The notes under the pieces: model-generated
What the model saw: the letters and a program-made list of their open reading frames with translations, nothing else
The model's database searches: none
What the model was told of the DNA's origin: nothing
Position numbers and translations under genes: made by a program
Part shown: piece by piece, positions 28,667 through 37,902 of the stretch
Layout: every line of letters begins with the position of its first letter
How positions within the stretch are numbered: position 1 is the stretch's first letter
From: Mycobacterium sp. 852002-51961_SCH5331710
Lineage (GTDB): Bacteria > Actinomycetota > Actinomycetes > Mycobacteriales > Mycobacteriaceae
Direction: 5' to 3'
Length of the DNA: 64,000 nucleotides
Assembly: GCF_001665535.1 (NCBI RefSeq)
Contig: NZ_LZSQ01000035.1
Location: 59,604-123,603 of the forward strand

Positions 28667-29382
28667 CACATCACGACCACGACCACGATCACGACCACGA
28701 GCGCACCGTCGCGCCGATGGTCGACGAGATCACAGACTTCGAAGTGCTCGAGATCGCGTTGCGTGAACTGTGCATCGAGAAGGGCATCTTCACCGCCGAG
28801 GAGCACCGCCGCTTCACCGAGTTCGCCGAACAGATCGGGCCCACTCCCGCCGCGACGCTGGTCGCCAGGGCGTGGCTGGATCCGGAGTTCAAGAAGCTCG
28901 CGTTGGCCGAACCCATGACCGCCAGCAAGGAGGTCGGCGTCGACTGGATGGAGCCCACGGGGTTCGGAACACCCAGCGACTTCACAGCTTTCGAGATCCT
29001 TGCGGACACCCCGACGCTGCACAACGTGATCGTGTGCGCCCTGTGCTCCTGCTATCCCCGGCCCATCCTGGGCAACTCGCCGGAGTGGTATCGCACGCCC
29101 AACTACCGCAGGCGCATGGTCCGCTGGCCGCGTCAGGTGCTGGCGGAGTTCGGCCTGTATCTGCCCGACGACGTCACGGTCCGCGTGCAGGACTCCAACC
29201 AGAAGCACCGGTTCATGGTGATGCCCATGCGCCCCGCGGGCACCGAGGACTGGACCGAGGAGCAACTCGCCGAGATCATCACCCGCGACTGCCTGATCGG
29301 GGTCGCCCTACCGAAACCGGGCGTCACCACCAACGTCATCACCGACACCCGTCCCGCCGTCCACCCCGCCTCGGAAGCATGA
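28663..29382 (+). CDS. Metal-centre subunit of a thiocyanate hydrolase/nitrile hydratase-like enzyme
   Basis: A 239-residue alpha(gamma)-type subunit. The metal motif is VCALCSCYPRPILG: three Cys (CxxCSC) that bind non-corrin Co(III) or Fe(III) and are post-translationally oxidised; family members have Thr (Co) or Ser (Fe) where Ala stands here. The following SPEWYRTPNYRRRMVRWPRQ and DSNQKHRFMVMPMRP are closest to the thiocyanate-hydrolase gamma subunit. The N-terminus is a His/Asp run (THHDHDHDHDHE), a likely metal-handling extension. It hydrolyses SCN- or hydrates nitriles; substrate unproven. ATGA overlaps join it to both neighbours. Confidence 0.87.
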   Translation: MTHHDHDHDHDHERTVAPMVDEITDFEVLEIALRELCIEKGIFTAEEHRRFTEFAEQIGPTPAATLVARAWLDPEFKKLALAEPMTASKEVGVDWMEPTGFGTPSDFTAFEILADTPTLHNVIVCALCSCYPRPILGNSPEWYRTPNYRRRMVRWPRQVLAEFGLYLPDDVTVRVQDSNQKHRFMVMPMRPAGTEDWTEEQLAEIITRDCLIGVALPKPGVTTNVITDTRPAVHPASEA

Positions 29383-29747
29383 GCGGCACACCGGATCCCG
29401 GCATCGAGCAGACGACGGTCGCCCCGCTCGAAGAGATCGTCGAGCGCAATCAGGTCTGGCCGCGGATGGCGGCGAAGTACGGGGTGGAAAACCCTGTGCC
29501 GCCGTGGAAGACGAGCCTGGACGGGCTGTGCGACGCGCTCGACCGGGCGGCATGCGATGCCGACATCCCGGACTTCAAGGCGCGCCGCGACGAAGAGGAC
29601 GCCTTGACCGCGACGCGCTACGCCCAGTTGCCCTATCCGGAGAGCCAACTGGTGTCGTTGGCGCACTCGCTGGTGGCCCGCGGCGTTATCGACGAGAACG
29701 AGTTGAGGCAACGGCTGGCCAGTATCCGCGAGCGGTTGGAAGCCTGA
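29379..29747 (+). CDS. Hydratase accessory protein (NHase activator-like)
   Basis: A 122-residue protein related to the N-terminal helical domain of NHase beta and to the small activator/metallochaperones (P14K/P15K-type): MAAKYGVENPVPPWKTSLDG, PYPESQLVSLAHSLVARGVIDENELRQRL. ATG 29379 overlaps the stop of the metal subunit. A role in delivering the metal or oxidising the active-site cysteines is inferred from the family and from the three-gene order. Confidence 0.78.
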   Translation: MSGTPDPGIEQTTVAPLEEIVERNQVWPRMAAKYGVENPVPPWKTSLDGLCDALDRAACDADIPDFKARRDEEDALTATRYAQLPYPESQLVSLAHSLVARGVIDENELRQRLASIRERLEA

Positions 29748-29761
29748 CCGGCGCGGCACGC

Positions 29762-29767
29762 TAGGTT
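29762..29767 (+). promoter_or_regulatory. -10 box for the Rv1874/Rv1875-like pair
   Basis: TAGGTT ends 6 nt before GTG 29774; no ribosome site precedes the start. This fits a leaderless transcript and marks a transcription unit separate from the hydratase cluster. Confidence 0.5.
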
Positions 29768-29773
29768 CGCCTC

Positions 29774-30511
29774 GTGGAGAAAGTCATCGTCACGCTGCGG
29801 GCTGCCCTGTCCGAAAATGGGGCCGACGACCCGTGGTGTTCGCGGATGCGCGAACAGGTCGTGCCGGATCTGCTGGACCTCGGGATCCCGGGGCTGGCGC
29901 TGAACGTGCGCGACGGCGTGGTGCGCGACTCTCTGATGACCCTGACGACGCTCGACCCGCCGGTGGTCGGTTTCGTCAACCTCTGGACCCAGCAGTCTTA
30001 CGGCGATCAGATGAACGCTGCGCTCGCCCGGCTGCGGCAGGAGGCCGACGTGGTGGCGGCCTATCTGGTCACCGAATCGGTCCCGATGGCGCCACCGCAC
30101 ACCGCGCCGGGGGAGCGGACCGACGGGTTCGCCAATGTCGCGCTGCTGCGCAGACCCGCCGAACTCGACGAGCCGACGTGGTTGCGGCGCTGGCACATCG
30201 ACCACACGCCCGTGGCCATCGAGACCCAGTCGACGTTCGGATACACGCAGAACGCGGTGGTGCGGGCGTTGACGCCGGACGCACCGCCGATCTCGGCGAT
30301 CGTCGAGGAACTGTTTCCCTCCGGGGCCCTGGCCGACCTGCACGCGTTCTTCGACGCGGCAGACGACGACGAGTTGCGCGAGCGGATGGACCGCATGGTG
30401 ACCAGCACGGCCGCCTTCGGTGCCAACCGCGACGTCGACACGGTTCCCACCAGCCGCTACGTGTACCGCACACCGTTCGCGGAAAGCGCTGTTGCGCAGG
30501 AGGTTCGATGA
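29774..30511 (+). CDS. EthD-fold protein, Rv1874-like
   Basis: A 245-residue protein with two ferredoxin-like (EthD/dimeric alpha-beta barrel) halves: MEKVIVTLRAAL and LVTESVPMAPPHTAPGERT then PTWLRRWHIDHTPVAIETQS, FGYTQNAVVRAL. It corresponds in position and length to Rv1874. Function unknown; the fold often binds small hydrophobic ligands or haem. Its stop overlaps the next gene start as ATGA, so it is coupled to the PPOX-family gene. Confidence 0.78.
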   Translation: MEKVIVTLRAALSENGADDPWCSRMREQVVPDLLDLGIPGLALNVRDGVVRDSLMTLTTLDPPVVGFVNLWTQQSYGDQMNAALARLRQEADVVAAYLVTESVPMAPPHTAPGERTDGFANVALLRRPAELDEPTWLRRWHIDHTPVAIETQSTFGYTQNAVVRALTPDAPPISAIVEELFPSGALADLHAFFDAADDDELRERMDRMVTSTAAFGANRDVDTVPTSRYVYRTPFAESAVAQEVR

Positions 30512-30951
30512 CAACACTCGACGAGGCCGTCGCGCTGGCCGCCGCCGACAACGGCCTGGCCGTGGTGTCGACACTGCGCGGCGACAACACCATTCAGGCC
30601 TCACTGGTCAACGTCGGCAAGCTGACGCATCCGGACAGCGGCGCGACGGTGCTCGGGTTCGTCACCTACGGCAAGGTCAAGCTGGCGAACCTTCGCGCCC
30701 GCCCACAGCTGGCGGTGACCTTCCGCCAAGGCTGGCAGTGGGCGACCGTCGAGGGTGAGGCCGAGATCGCCGGGCCCGACGATCCGCAGCCGTGGCTCAC
30801 CGAACCCGACCGGTTGCGGCTGCTGCTGCGCGAGGTGTTCGAGGCCGCGGGCGGAACCCACGACGACTGGGCCGAATACGACCGCGTGATGGCCGAGCAG
30901 CGCCGCACCGTGGTGCTCATCGCACCCACCCGGGTGTACAGCAACGGGTAA
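30508..30951 (+). CDS. PPOX/F420-binding split-barrel protein, Rv1875-like
   Basis: A 147-residue split beta-barrel of the pyridoxamine-phosphate-oxidase-like F420/flavin group: NGLAVVSTLRGDNTIQASLV, GFVTYGKVKLANLRARPQLA, GWQWATVEGEAEIAGPDD, RRTVVLIAPTRVYSNG. Such proteins bind F420 and act as reductases or biliverdin-type enzymes. A strong AGGAGG lies 4 nt before ATG 30508. Equivalent to Rv1875 by order and length. Confidence 0.85.
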   Translation: MTTLDEAVALAAADNGLAVVSTLRGDNTIQASLVNVGKLTHPDSGATVLGFVTYGKVKLANLRARPQLAVTFRQGWQWATVEGEAEIAGPDDPQPWLTEPDRLRLLLREVFEAAGGTHDDWAEYDRVMAEQRRTVVLIAPTRVYSNG

Positions 30952-30955
30952 CGCT

Positions 30956-30961
30956 TAATCT
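30956..30961 (+). promoter_or_regulatory. -10 box of the enoyl-CoA hydratase gene
   Basis: TAATCT ends 6 nt before GTG 30968; leaderless start is likely because no Shine-Dalgarno sequence is present. Confidence 0.5.
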
Positions 30962-30967
30962 GCTGCC

Positions 30968-31738
30968 GTGGCTGAAACGACCCTGCGGATCGACGACGAG
31001 AACCGCGTCCGCACCCTGACCCTCAACCGGCCCGACGTGCTCAACGCGTTCAACGAGGAGCTGTATCTCGCGACCGCGACCGCACTGCGACAGGCCGCCG
31101 ACGATGAGGACATCGGCGTTGTCGTGCTCACCGGTGAGGGACGGGCGTTCAGCGCGGGCAACGATCTGGTCGAGATGCAAAGGCGCATCACCGATCCCGC
31201 GTTCAACGAACAAGGCTCTCACTTCACCACGATGATCGACGCGCTCGCCGATTTCCCGAAACCGTTGATCTGCGCGGTCAACGGCGTCGGAGTCGGTATC
31301 GGCGCAACGATTCTCGGCTATGCCGACCTGGCCTTCATGGCGACGACGGCGCGGCTCAAGACGCCGTTCACAAGCCTCGGCGTGGCCCCGGAGGCGGCGT
31401 CGTCGTACCTGCTGCCGCGCCTGGTCGGCCGGCAGAACGCGGCGTGGCTGCTGATGTCGTCGGAATGGGTGGATGCGGATGAGGCGCACCGGATGGGCCT
31501 GGTGTGGAAGGTGTGCCCACCCGAGGACCTATTGGCCGAAACCCGCCGTCACGCCGAGATTCTGGCGTCCCGGCCGATCGCCAGTCTCATGGCCGTCAAG
31601 CAGACGATGACGGCGCCGACCCGGGAGGGCATCGCCGCCGCGACGGCGAGGGAGAACGAACAGTTCGCGGTCCTGATGGGCGCCGCGGCGAACGCGAGCG
31701 CGCTGGCCGACTTCACCGGCAAGCACAGACCGCAGTAG
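30968..31738 (+). CDS. Enoyl-CoA hydratase/isomerase family protein
   Basis: A 256-residue crotonase. Signature: LTLNRPDVLNAFNEELYLAT, VVVLTGEGRAFSAGNDLVEM (oxyanion hole, usual Asp-Leu), FPKPLICAVNGVGVGIGATI (second oxyanion-hole segment), and FTSLGVAPEAASSYLLPRLV with a candidate catalytic Glu. It hydrates 2-enoyl-CoA or isomerises it; substrate unknown. In a leaderless arrangement after the Rv1875-like gene; it has no equivalent in the M. tuberculosis Rv1875-bfrA gap that I know of. Confidence 0.88.
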   Translation: MAETTLRIDDENRVRTLTLNRPDVLNAFNEELYLATATALRQAADDEDIGVVVLTGEGRAFSAGNDLVEMQRRITDPAFNEQGSHFTTMIDALADFPKPLICAVNGVGVGIGATILGYADLAFMATTARLKTPFTSLGVAPEAASSYLLPRLVGRQNAAWLLMSSEWVDADEAHRMGLVWKVCPPEDLLAETRRHAEILASRPIASLMAVKQTMTAPTREGIAAATARENEQFAVLMGAAANASALADFTGKHRPQ

Positions 31739-31745
31739 CCCAGCT

Positions 31746-31943
31746 TCAGCGACTCACCGCTTTGGGCGTCGCACCGTCGACTTCGCAATGCGCGGCGATG
31801 ATGGCCCGCAGAGTGCGCCGGCAGCGCCCGCAGTCGCCGCCGGCCCCACAGGCCTCGGCAACCTGTTTGGACGTCCGCGCACCGTTGGCGACGCACTCGG
31901 TGACGTCGTGGCTGGTGATCCCCATACACAGACAGACAAACAT
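31746..31943 (-). CDS. bfd: Bacterioferritin-associated ferredoxin
   Basis: A 65-residue [2Fe-2S] protein of the Bfd family: MFVCLCMGITSHDVTECV, then EACGAGGDCGRCRRTLRAII. The four ligands are the Cys of VCLC and of GDCGRC. In E. coli and Pseudomonas Bfd reduces the iron core of bacterioferritin and mobilises Fe(II). Only about 0.9 kb from bfrA but on the other strand, so a functional pair is likely. It follows the unknown gene at 31954-32586 by 10 bp. Confidence 0.88.
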   Translation of the reverse strand: MFVCLCMGITSHDVTECVANGARTSKQVAEACGAGGDCGRCRRTLRAIIAAHCEVDGATPKAVSR

Positions 31944-31953
31944 GGCGCCCCCG

Positions 31954-32586
31954 TCAACCCTGCTCGTCGATGGTCATCAAGTGGGCGAAGCGGCCGATGA
32001 AGTGGCTGGGGTAAGGACCCATCCCGACGTTCGACATCCACTCCGCCGCGGCATCCGGGTGGTCGATCCAGTGCCTGGCGGCGGTCTCGTCCTCGATTTC
32101 CTGCAAGATCATGACCTCGTGCCCGTCGTCGAGCGCGCGGTAGACCCAGACCTTGCGCACGCCGCCGCGCTTGAAGCGTTCGACGCCGTCGTGGATCTTG
32201 ACCATCAGCGCCGACACGTCTTCCACCGACGACATGACGCCCACGACCACCCGGCCGACGTGGTCGGCGGGCGACGGGGGATAGAGGTCGATCTTTTCGA
32301 CCACCTCGCCGCCGAAGATCGGCGGGATGTCGTCGACGCCGGCGACGTTGAACCACTCGAAGACCGCGGAGGATTGCAGCACCTCGCGAATTGATTTGGC
32401 GTTGCGAATTCCAATTGTCACGAGGACGCGGCTGGGCTCCCAAATCGATTCGTACACGACGAGATGGTGGGCACCTATCGACTGCAGATTATCCTGACGC
32501 TTTTTGAGCCATTTCCACATTCGCTCGACGTCGGCGACGCGAAAGTCGCACGCGAGAATCAATGAGTGCAGATCGTACTGACCCAT
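31954..32586 (-). CDS. Unknown protein in the bfd/bfrA iron neighbourhood
   Basis: A 210-residue soluble protein with no signal peptide. Repeated ferredoxin-like pieces (DLHSLILACDFRVADVERMW, VVVGVMSSVEDVSALMVKIH, VWVYRALDDGHEVMILQEIE) suggest a two-copy dimeric alpha-beta barrel fold. ATG 32586 (MGQYDLHS) is preferred; an upstream start at 32619 would put the start inside the region of the IdeR-like boxes. It is co-directional with bfd, 10 bp apart, so likely one unit under the divergent iron-responsive region. Confidence 0.65.
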   Translation of the reverse strand: MGQYDLHSLILACDFRVADVERMWKWLKKRQDNLQSIGAHHLVVYESIWEPSRVLVTIGIRNAKSIREVLQSSAVFEWFNVAGVDDIPPIFGGEVVEKIDLYPPSPADHVGRVVVGVMSSVEDVSALMVKIHDGVERFKRGGVRKVWVYRALDDGHEVMILQEIEDETAARHWIDHPDAAAEWMSNVGMGPYPSHFIGRFAHLMTIDEQG

Positions 32587-32622
32587 CGAATCGCCCTGTC
32601 TCCCTCGCGGCCTCGGCAACGG

Positions 32623-32641
32623 TTAGCAGAGTCTAACCTTA
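32623..32641. promoter_or_regulatory. IdeR box-like site
   Basis: TTAGCAGAGTCTAACCTTA matches 15 of 19 positions of the IdeR consensus TWAGGTWAGSCTWACCTWA. It lies about 40 bp before the unknown gene at 32586 and about 190 bp upstream of bfrA, so iron-bound IdeR could repress the former and activate the latter. Confidence 0.68.
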
Positions 32642-32656
32642 CTTAGCCTAGGCAGT
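32638..32656. promoter_or_regulatory. Second, weaker overlapping IdeR-like site
   Basis: CTTACTTAGCCTAGGCAGT matches about 10 of 19 consensus positions and overlaps the first by 4 bp. Alone it is weak; in tandem it may support a second IdeR dimer, as at the paired sites upstream of bfrA in M. tuberculosis. Confidence 0.4.
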
Positions 32657-32827
32657 CCAGACTAGGCCCCCGATCTGCGCCTCGAGACGCCGGACCGGTT
32701 GACAATTCGGTCGAAAACACGCCCCACGCAAGGATTAAAGCGAGCTTGCGGGAGGTAACTGCACTAGCGTGGAAGGTGCATCACCGACAGCGAAGCTTGA
32801 TCAGCCCTCAAGTGCCTAGGAGCGACC

Positions 32828-33313
32828 ATGCAAGGCGATCCGGACGTCCTCAAACTGCTCAATGAGCAATTGACGAGCGAGCTCACGGCCATTAATCAGT
32901 ATTTCCTGCATTCGAAGATGCAGGCCAATTGGGGCTTTACCGAACTCGCCGAATACACGCGCAAAGAGTCATTCGAGGAAATGAACCATGCGGAGTCCAT
33001 CACGAACCGCATTCTGCTTCTCGACGGCCTTCCGAACTATCAGCGACTGTTCTCGCTGCGGATCGGCCAGACCCTGCGCGAGCAGTTCGAGGCCGACCTC
33101 GCCATCGAGTACGAGGTGCTGGAGCGCCTGCGGCCGGGCATCATCATGTGCCGCGAGAAGGGCGACGCCACCTCGGCCACGCTGCTCGAGAAGATCCTCG
33201 ACAACGAGGAAGAGCACATCGATTACCTCGAGACGCAGCTGCAACTGATGGACAAGCTGGGCGAGGAGCTCTACTCGGCCCAGTGCGTCTCGCGCCCCCC
33301 GACCTCGCTCTAG
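32828..33313 (+). CDS. bfrA: Bacterioferritin A
   Basis: A 161-residue haem-containing ferritin, almost identical in pattern to M. tuberculosis BfrA (Rv1876): MQGDPDVLKLLNEQLTSELT, YFLHSKMQANWGFTELAEYT, the ferroxidase/haem segment KESFEEMNHAESITNRILLL with Met52-type haem ligand, and EKILDNEEEHIDYLETQLQL with the second ferroxidase Glu/His pair. It forms a 24-mer shell that stores iron. AGGAG precedes ATG 32828 by 5 nt. IdeR boxes upstream and bfd nearby support iron-dependent control. Confidence 0.97.
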   Translation: MQGDPDVLKLLNEQLTSELTAINQYFLHSKMQANWGFTELAEYTRKESFEEMNHAESITNRILLLDGLPNYQRLFSLRIGQTLREQFEADLAIEYEVLERLRPGIIMCREKGDATSATLLEKILDNEEEHIDYLETQLQLMDKLGEELYSAQCVSRPPTSL

Positions 33314-33327
33314 CCGCACCTCAATCT

Positions 33328-33391
33328 CCGCGAGCGTGCGCGTCTGCACACAACACGCCGCCTATCGGCAGCGTTTTGCGCACGCTCGCGG
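33328..33391. repeat. 14-bp-stem palindrome after bfrA
   Basis: CCGCGAGCGTGCGC (33328-33341) and its exact complement (33378-33391) flank a 36-nt loop that holds a smaller imperfect stem. It starts 15 nt after the bfrA stop, so it may end or stabilise that transcript, but its long loop and CGAGCG arm, shared with the hairpin at 24749, suggest a dispersed repeat. Confidence 0.65.
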
Positions 33392-33433
33392 GGGCAATTC
33401 TCTCCCGGTACGTAACTTTCATAGCCTGACTAA

Positions 33434-35518
<2,085 letters not shown>

Positions 35519-35534
35519 CCCGCGCGAAGCCGAA

Positions 35535-35552
35535 ACTAGAACGCGTTCCAAT
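35535..35552 (+). promoter_or_regulatory. KstR-like operator before the CMD-family gene
   Basis: ACTAGAACGCGTTCCAAT contains TAGAACGCGTTCCA, which fits TnnAACnnGTTnnA at all specified bases (35537-35550). It is 28 bp upstream of ATG 35581 and 17 bp after the MFS stop, so only the downstream gene is a sensible target. Confidence 0.68.
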
Positions 35553-35580
35553 TCGAGGCGGGCGGGCGTACGATGCCGCC

Positions 35581-36063
35581 ATGAGTCGAATTGGAGACTT
35601 CGCCGACGACGACGCTGCCGCCTGGGTGACGAAATCGCCGGATATCGGTGTCGCGATGGCCGGCTTCACCAATGCGGTCTACACCAAGAACCGGCTGCCG
35701 ATGCGGGTGCGCGAACTGGCGCGGATGGTCATCGCGTTGGACAACGAATGCGTGGTGTGCCAGAACACCCGTGACTCTGAGGGTCTGGCGGCCGGCGTCG
35801 ATGAGGACCTCTATGACCACGCGGCCGAGTGGCGGACGTGGCCGGGCTACAGCGAGCAGGAGCGCATCGCCGCCGAGTTCGCCGAACGCTTCGCCAGCGA
35901 CCACACCGGCCTGCGCGACGACGAGGATTTCTGGCAGCGCTGCCGCGAGCACTTCTCCGATGAACTGCTGACCGACCTGGCGCTCTCGTGCGCGATGTGG
36001 TTGGGCATGGGGCGGATGTTGCGCACGCTCGACATCGGCCAAAGCTGCAAGATCACGCTGTAA
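35581..36063 (+). CDS. Carboxymuconolactone decarboxylase (AhpD-like) family protein
   Basis: A 160-residue all-helical CMD/AhpD-type protein: PMRVRELARMVIALDNECVV, CVVCQNTRDSEGLAAGV with a CxxC pair that in AhpD is redox-active (the following His of CxxCxxxH is replaced by Arg), and YSEQERIAAEFAERFASDH. It may be a peroxidase partner or an aromatic/steroid ring enzyme. The KstR-like operator upstream suggests induction during sterol use. Confidence 0.8.
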   Translation: MSRIGDFADDDAAAWVTKSPDIGVAMAGFTNAVYTKNRLPMRVRELARMVIALDNECVVCQNTRDSEGLAAGVDEDLYDHAAEWRTWPGYSEQERIAAEFAERFASDHTGLRDDEDFWQRCREHFSDELLTDLALSCAMWLGMGRMLRTLDIGQSCKITL

Positions 36064-36082
36064 CCGCTGCGAGGCGCGCACA

Positions 36083-37453
36083 ATGGCTGTGGTGAAATCT
36101 GCGACGGCCAAACCGCTCGCGGCAGCGGCGATCGCCCAACTCGAGGCCGACGGGGTAGCGACCCTGATCGGCACGGTGGTGAACGCGGCGGGCCTCACGC
36201 TCGCCAAGACCGTTCCGTTGCGGCGGATGGGCACGTTCGCCGACCCCGGTCTCGGGGCCAGCCCGGTGTGGCACGTCTTCGCGATCGACCAGAGCGGCAT
36301 CGTCTTCGGTGACGAGATCGGCGTGGTGGGGGATCAGCGGATTCGGATCGACCTCGGCGCGTTGCGCATCCTCGGCGATGGTTTAGCTTGGGCGCCAGGC
36401 AATTTCTTCAACCAGGACGGCACCCCGGACTCGTACTGCAGCCGTGGTGCCCTGGGCCGGGTGGCGGATCGGTTGTCCGACGCCGGGATCAGCACGGTGG
36501 TGGGCCACGAAATGGAGTTCGTGCTCGTCGGTCCCGACGGCAGCCGGCTCCCGTCGCACCTGTGGGCCCAGTACGGCCTGGCCGGAGTCTTGGAGTACGA
36601 GGGGTTCGTCCGCGACGTGACCGATGCGGCGACAGCGTCGGGCGTCGCGATCGAACAGTTCCACCCCGAGTACGGCGTCAACCAGTTCGAGATCTCGCTG
36701 GCCGCGCTGCCGCCGGTCGCGGCCGCCGACGCACTGGTGCTGATGCGGATCATCATCGGCCGGGTCGCGCGGCGGTACGGCATGCGGGTGAGCCTGTCGC
36801 CGGTGCCGTTCGCCGGGGAGGTCGGATCGGGTTCGCATCAACACTTCTCGATGAAGCGCGGCGACGTCCCGCTGTTCTCCGACGGCGACGGCGTCAACGG
36901 CCTCACCGCCGAGGGGGAGTCAGCGGTGGCGGGGCTGCTCGCCGGACTGCCGGATGCCCAAGGCGTGCTCGCCGGGTCCGTGCTGTCGGGCCAACGCATG
37001 CAACCCGGTCACTGGTCCGGAGCAACGGTCTGTTGGGGGACCGAAAACCGCGAAGCCGCAGTGCGATTCCTGATCGGCGGGGTGAGCAACCCCTCGGGAG
37101 CCAATGTCGAGGTGAAGGTCATCGATCCGTCGGCCAATCCGTACCTGGCGACGGCGACGATCCTGGGCCTCGCCCTGGACGGGATCAAACAGGGACGGAA
37201 GCTTCCGCCGGAGACGACGGTCGATCCCGCCACGCTCACCGACGAGCAGCGACAGCGGGCAGGCATCGTGGCCATGGCGGACAACCAGGCCGATGCCGTC
37301 GACGCGCTGGACCGTTCCGAGCTGATGCGCGACATTCTCGGCGACGCGGTCGTCGACTCCGTTGTCGCCGTGCGTTGTTACGAACAGAAGAACTTCGGCG
37401 ACCTCAGCGCGCAGGACGCTGCCGACAAATTCCGGTTGGCGTGGAGCGTCTGA
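36083..37453 (+). CDS. glnA3: Glutamine-synthetase-like ligase GlnA3
   Basis: A 456-residue GS-fold ligase like M. tuberculosis GlnA3 (Rv1878): RIDLGALRILGDGLAWAPGN, GHEMEFVLVGPDGSRLPSHL (metal Glu), FHPEYGVNQFEISLA, GSGSHQHFSM, WGTENREAAVRFLIGG. Family members of this type are not ammonia-assimilating; the Streptomyces GlnA3 makes gamma-glutamylpolyamines for detoxification. Start ATG 36083. It is 19 bp downstream of the CMD-family gene and may share its promoter. The gene follows the exporter as in M. tuberculosis except for the inserted CMD gene. Confidence 0.92.
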   Translation: MAVVKSATAKPLAAAAIAQLEADGVATLIGTVVNAAGLTLAKTVPLRRMGTFADPGLGASPVWHVFAIDQSGIVFGDEIGVVGDQRIRIDLGALRILGDGLAWAPGNFFNQDGTPDSYCSRGALGRVADRLSDAGISTVVGHEMEFVLVGPDGSRLPSHLWAQYGLAGVLEYEGFVRDVTDAATASGVAIEQFHPEYGVNQFEISLAALPPVAAADALVLMRIIIGRVARRYGMRVSLSPVPFAGEVGSGSHQHFSMKRGDVPLFSDGDGVNGLTAEGESAVAGLLAGLPDAQGVLAGSVLSGQRMQPGHWSGATVCWGTENREAAVRFLIGGVSNPSGANVEVKVIDPSANPYLATATILGLALDGIKQGRKLPPETTVDPATLTDEQRQRAGIVAMADNQADAVDALDRSELMRDILGDAVVDSVVAVRCYEQKNFGDLSAQDAADKFRLAWSV

Positions 37454-37616
37454 GTCCTGCCCTGTTGCATTGCCCGGCGGATAGAGAATCCTTCCCAGCG
37501 CACTAGCTGAATCTGGCTTTGCGGCGATTCCGGGTGACAAGGCGATCAACGAGTATCGCGATAGTCGCAGCGCATGCGACACACAAAACCCGACAACGTC
37601 GAAGAGGAGAAGAGAA

Positions 37617-37880
37617 ATGCCTCGTTCACGCACCACCTCACTTGCCGTGGTGACGGCCGCCGTACTCGGCACGCTCATCACCACGATCGCACCCGTCGCC
37701 CACGCCGAGAAACTCTCCGAGAAGACCATCAAGAGCGAATGCGCATCGGCCGGCGGCACCTACACCACCACAACCAAAGGCGGCATGCGGTTCTCCACGT
37801 GTGACTACAAAGACAACGAGGGCAACAAGTTCCGTGACTACTACGCCGACGGTGGGTACTACTCGACGCGCCCGTTATGA
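37617..37880 (+). CDS. Small secreted protein
   Basis: An 87-residue protein with a signal peptide (residues 1-30, hydrophobic SLAVVTAAVLGTLITTIAPV, cleavage after AHA). The mature peptide is short, with Lys-rich start (EKLSEKTIKSECASAGG) and two Cys (ECASAGG, STCDYKD) that could form one disulfide; the end is Tyr/Asp-rich (NKFRDYYADGGYYST). GAGGAGAAGAG precedes ATG 37617. Unknown function; similar small envelope proteins are common in mycobacteria. Confidence 0.75.
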   Translation: MPRSRTTSLAVVTAAVLGTLITTIAPVAHAEKLSEKTIKSECASAGGTYTTTTKGGMRFSTCDYKDNEGNKFRDYYADGGYYSTRPL

Positions 37881-37902
37881 GCCTATTTGATCAACCGCCG
37901 CC

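Noticed and set aside
32699..32739. TTGACA as -35 box for bfrA
   Set aside because: TTGACA at 32699-32704 has no acceptable -10 box at 16-19 bp (sequence there is CCCCAC), so no promoter was called.
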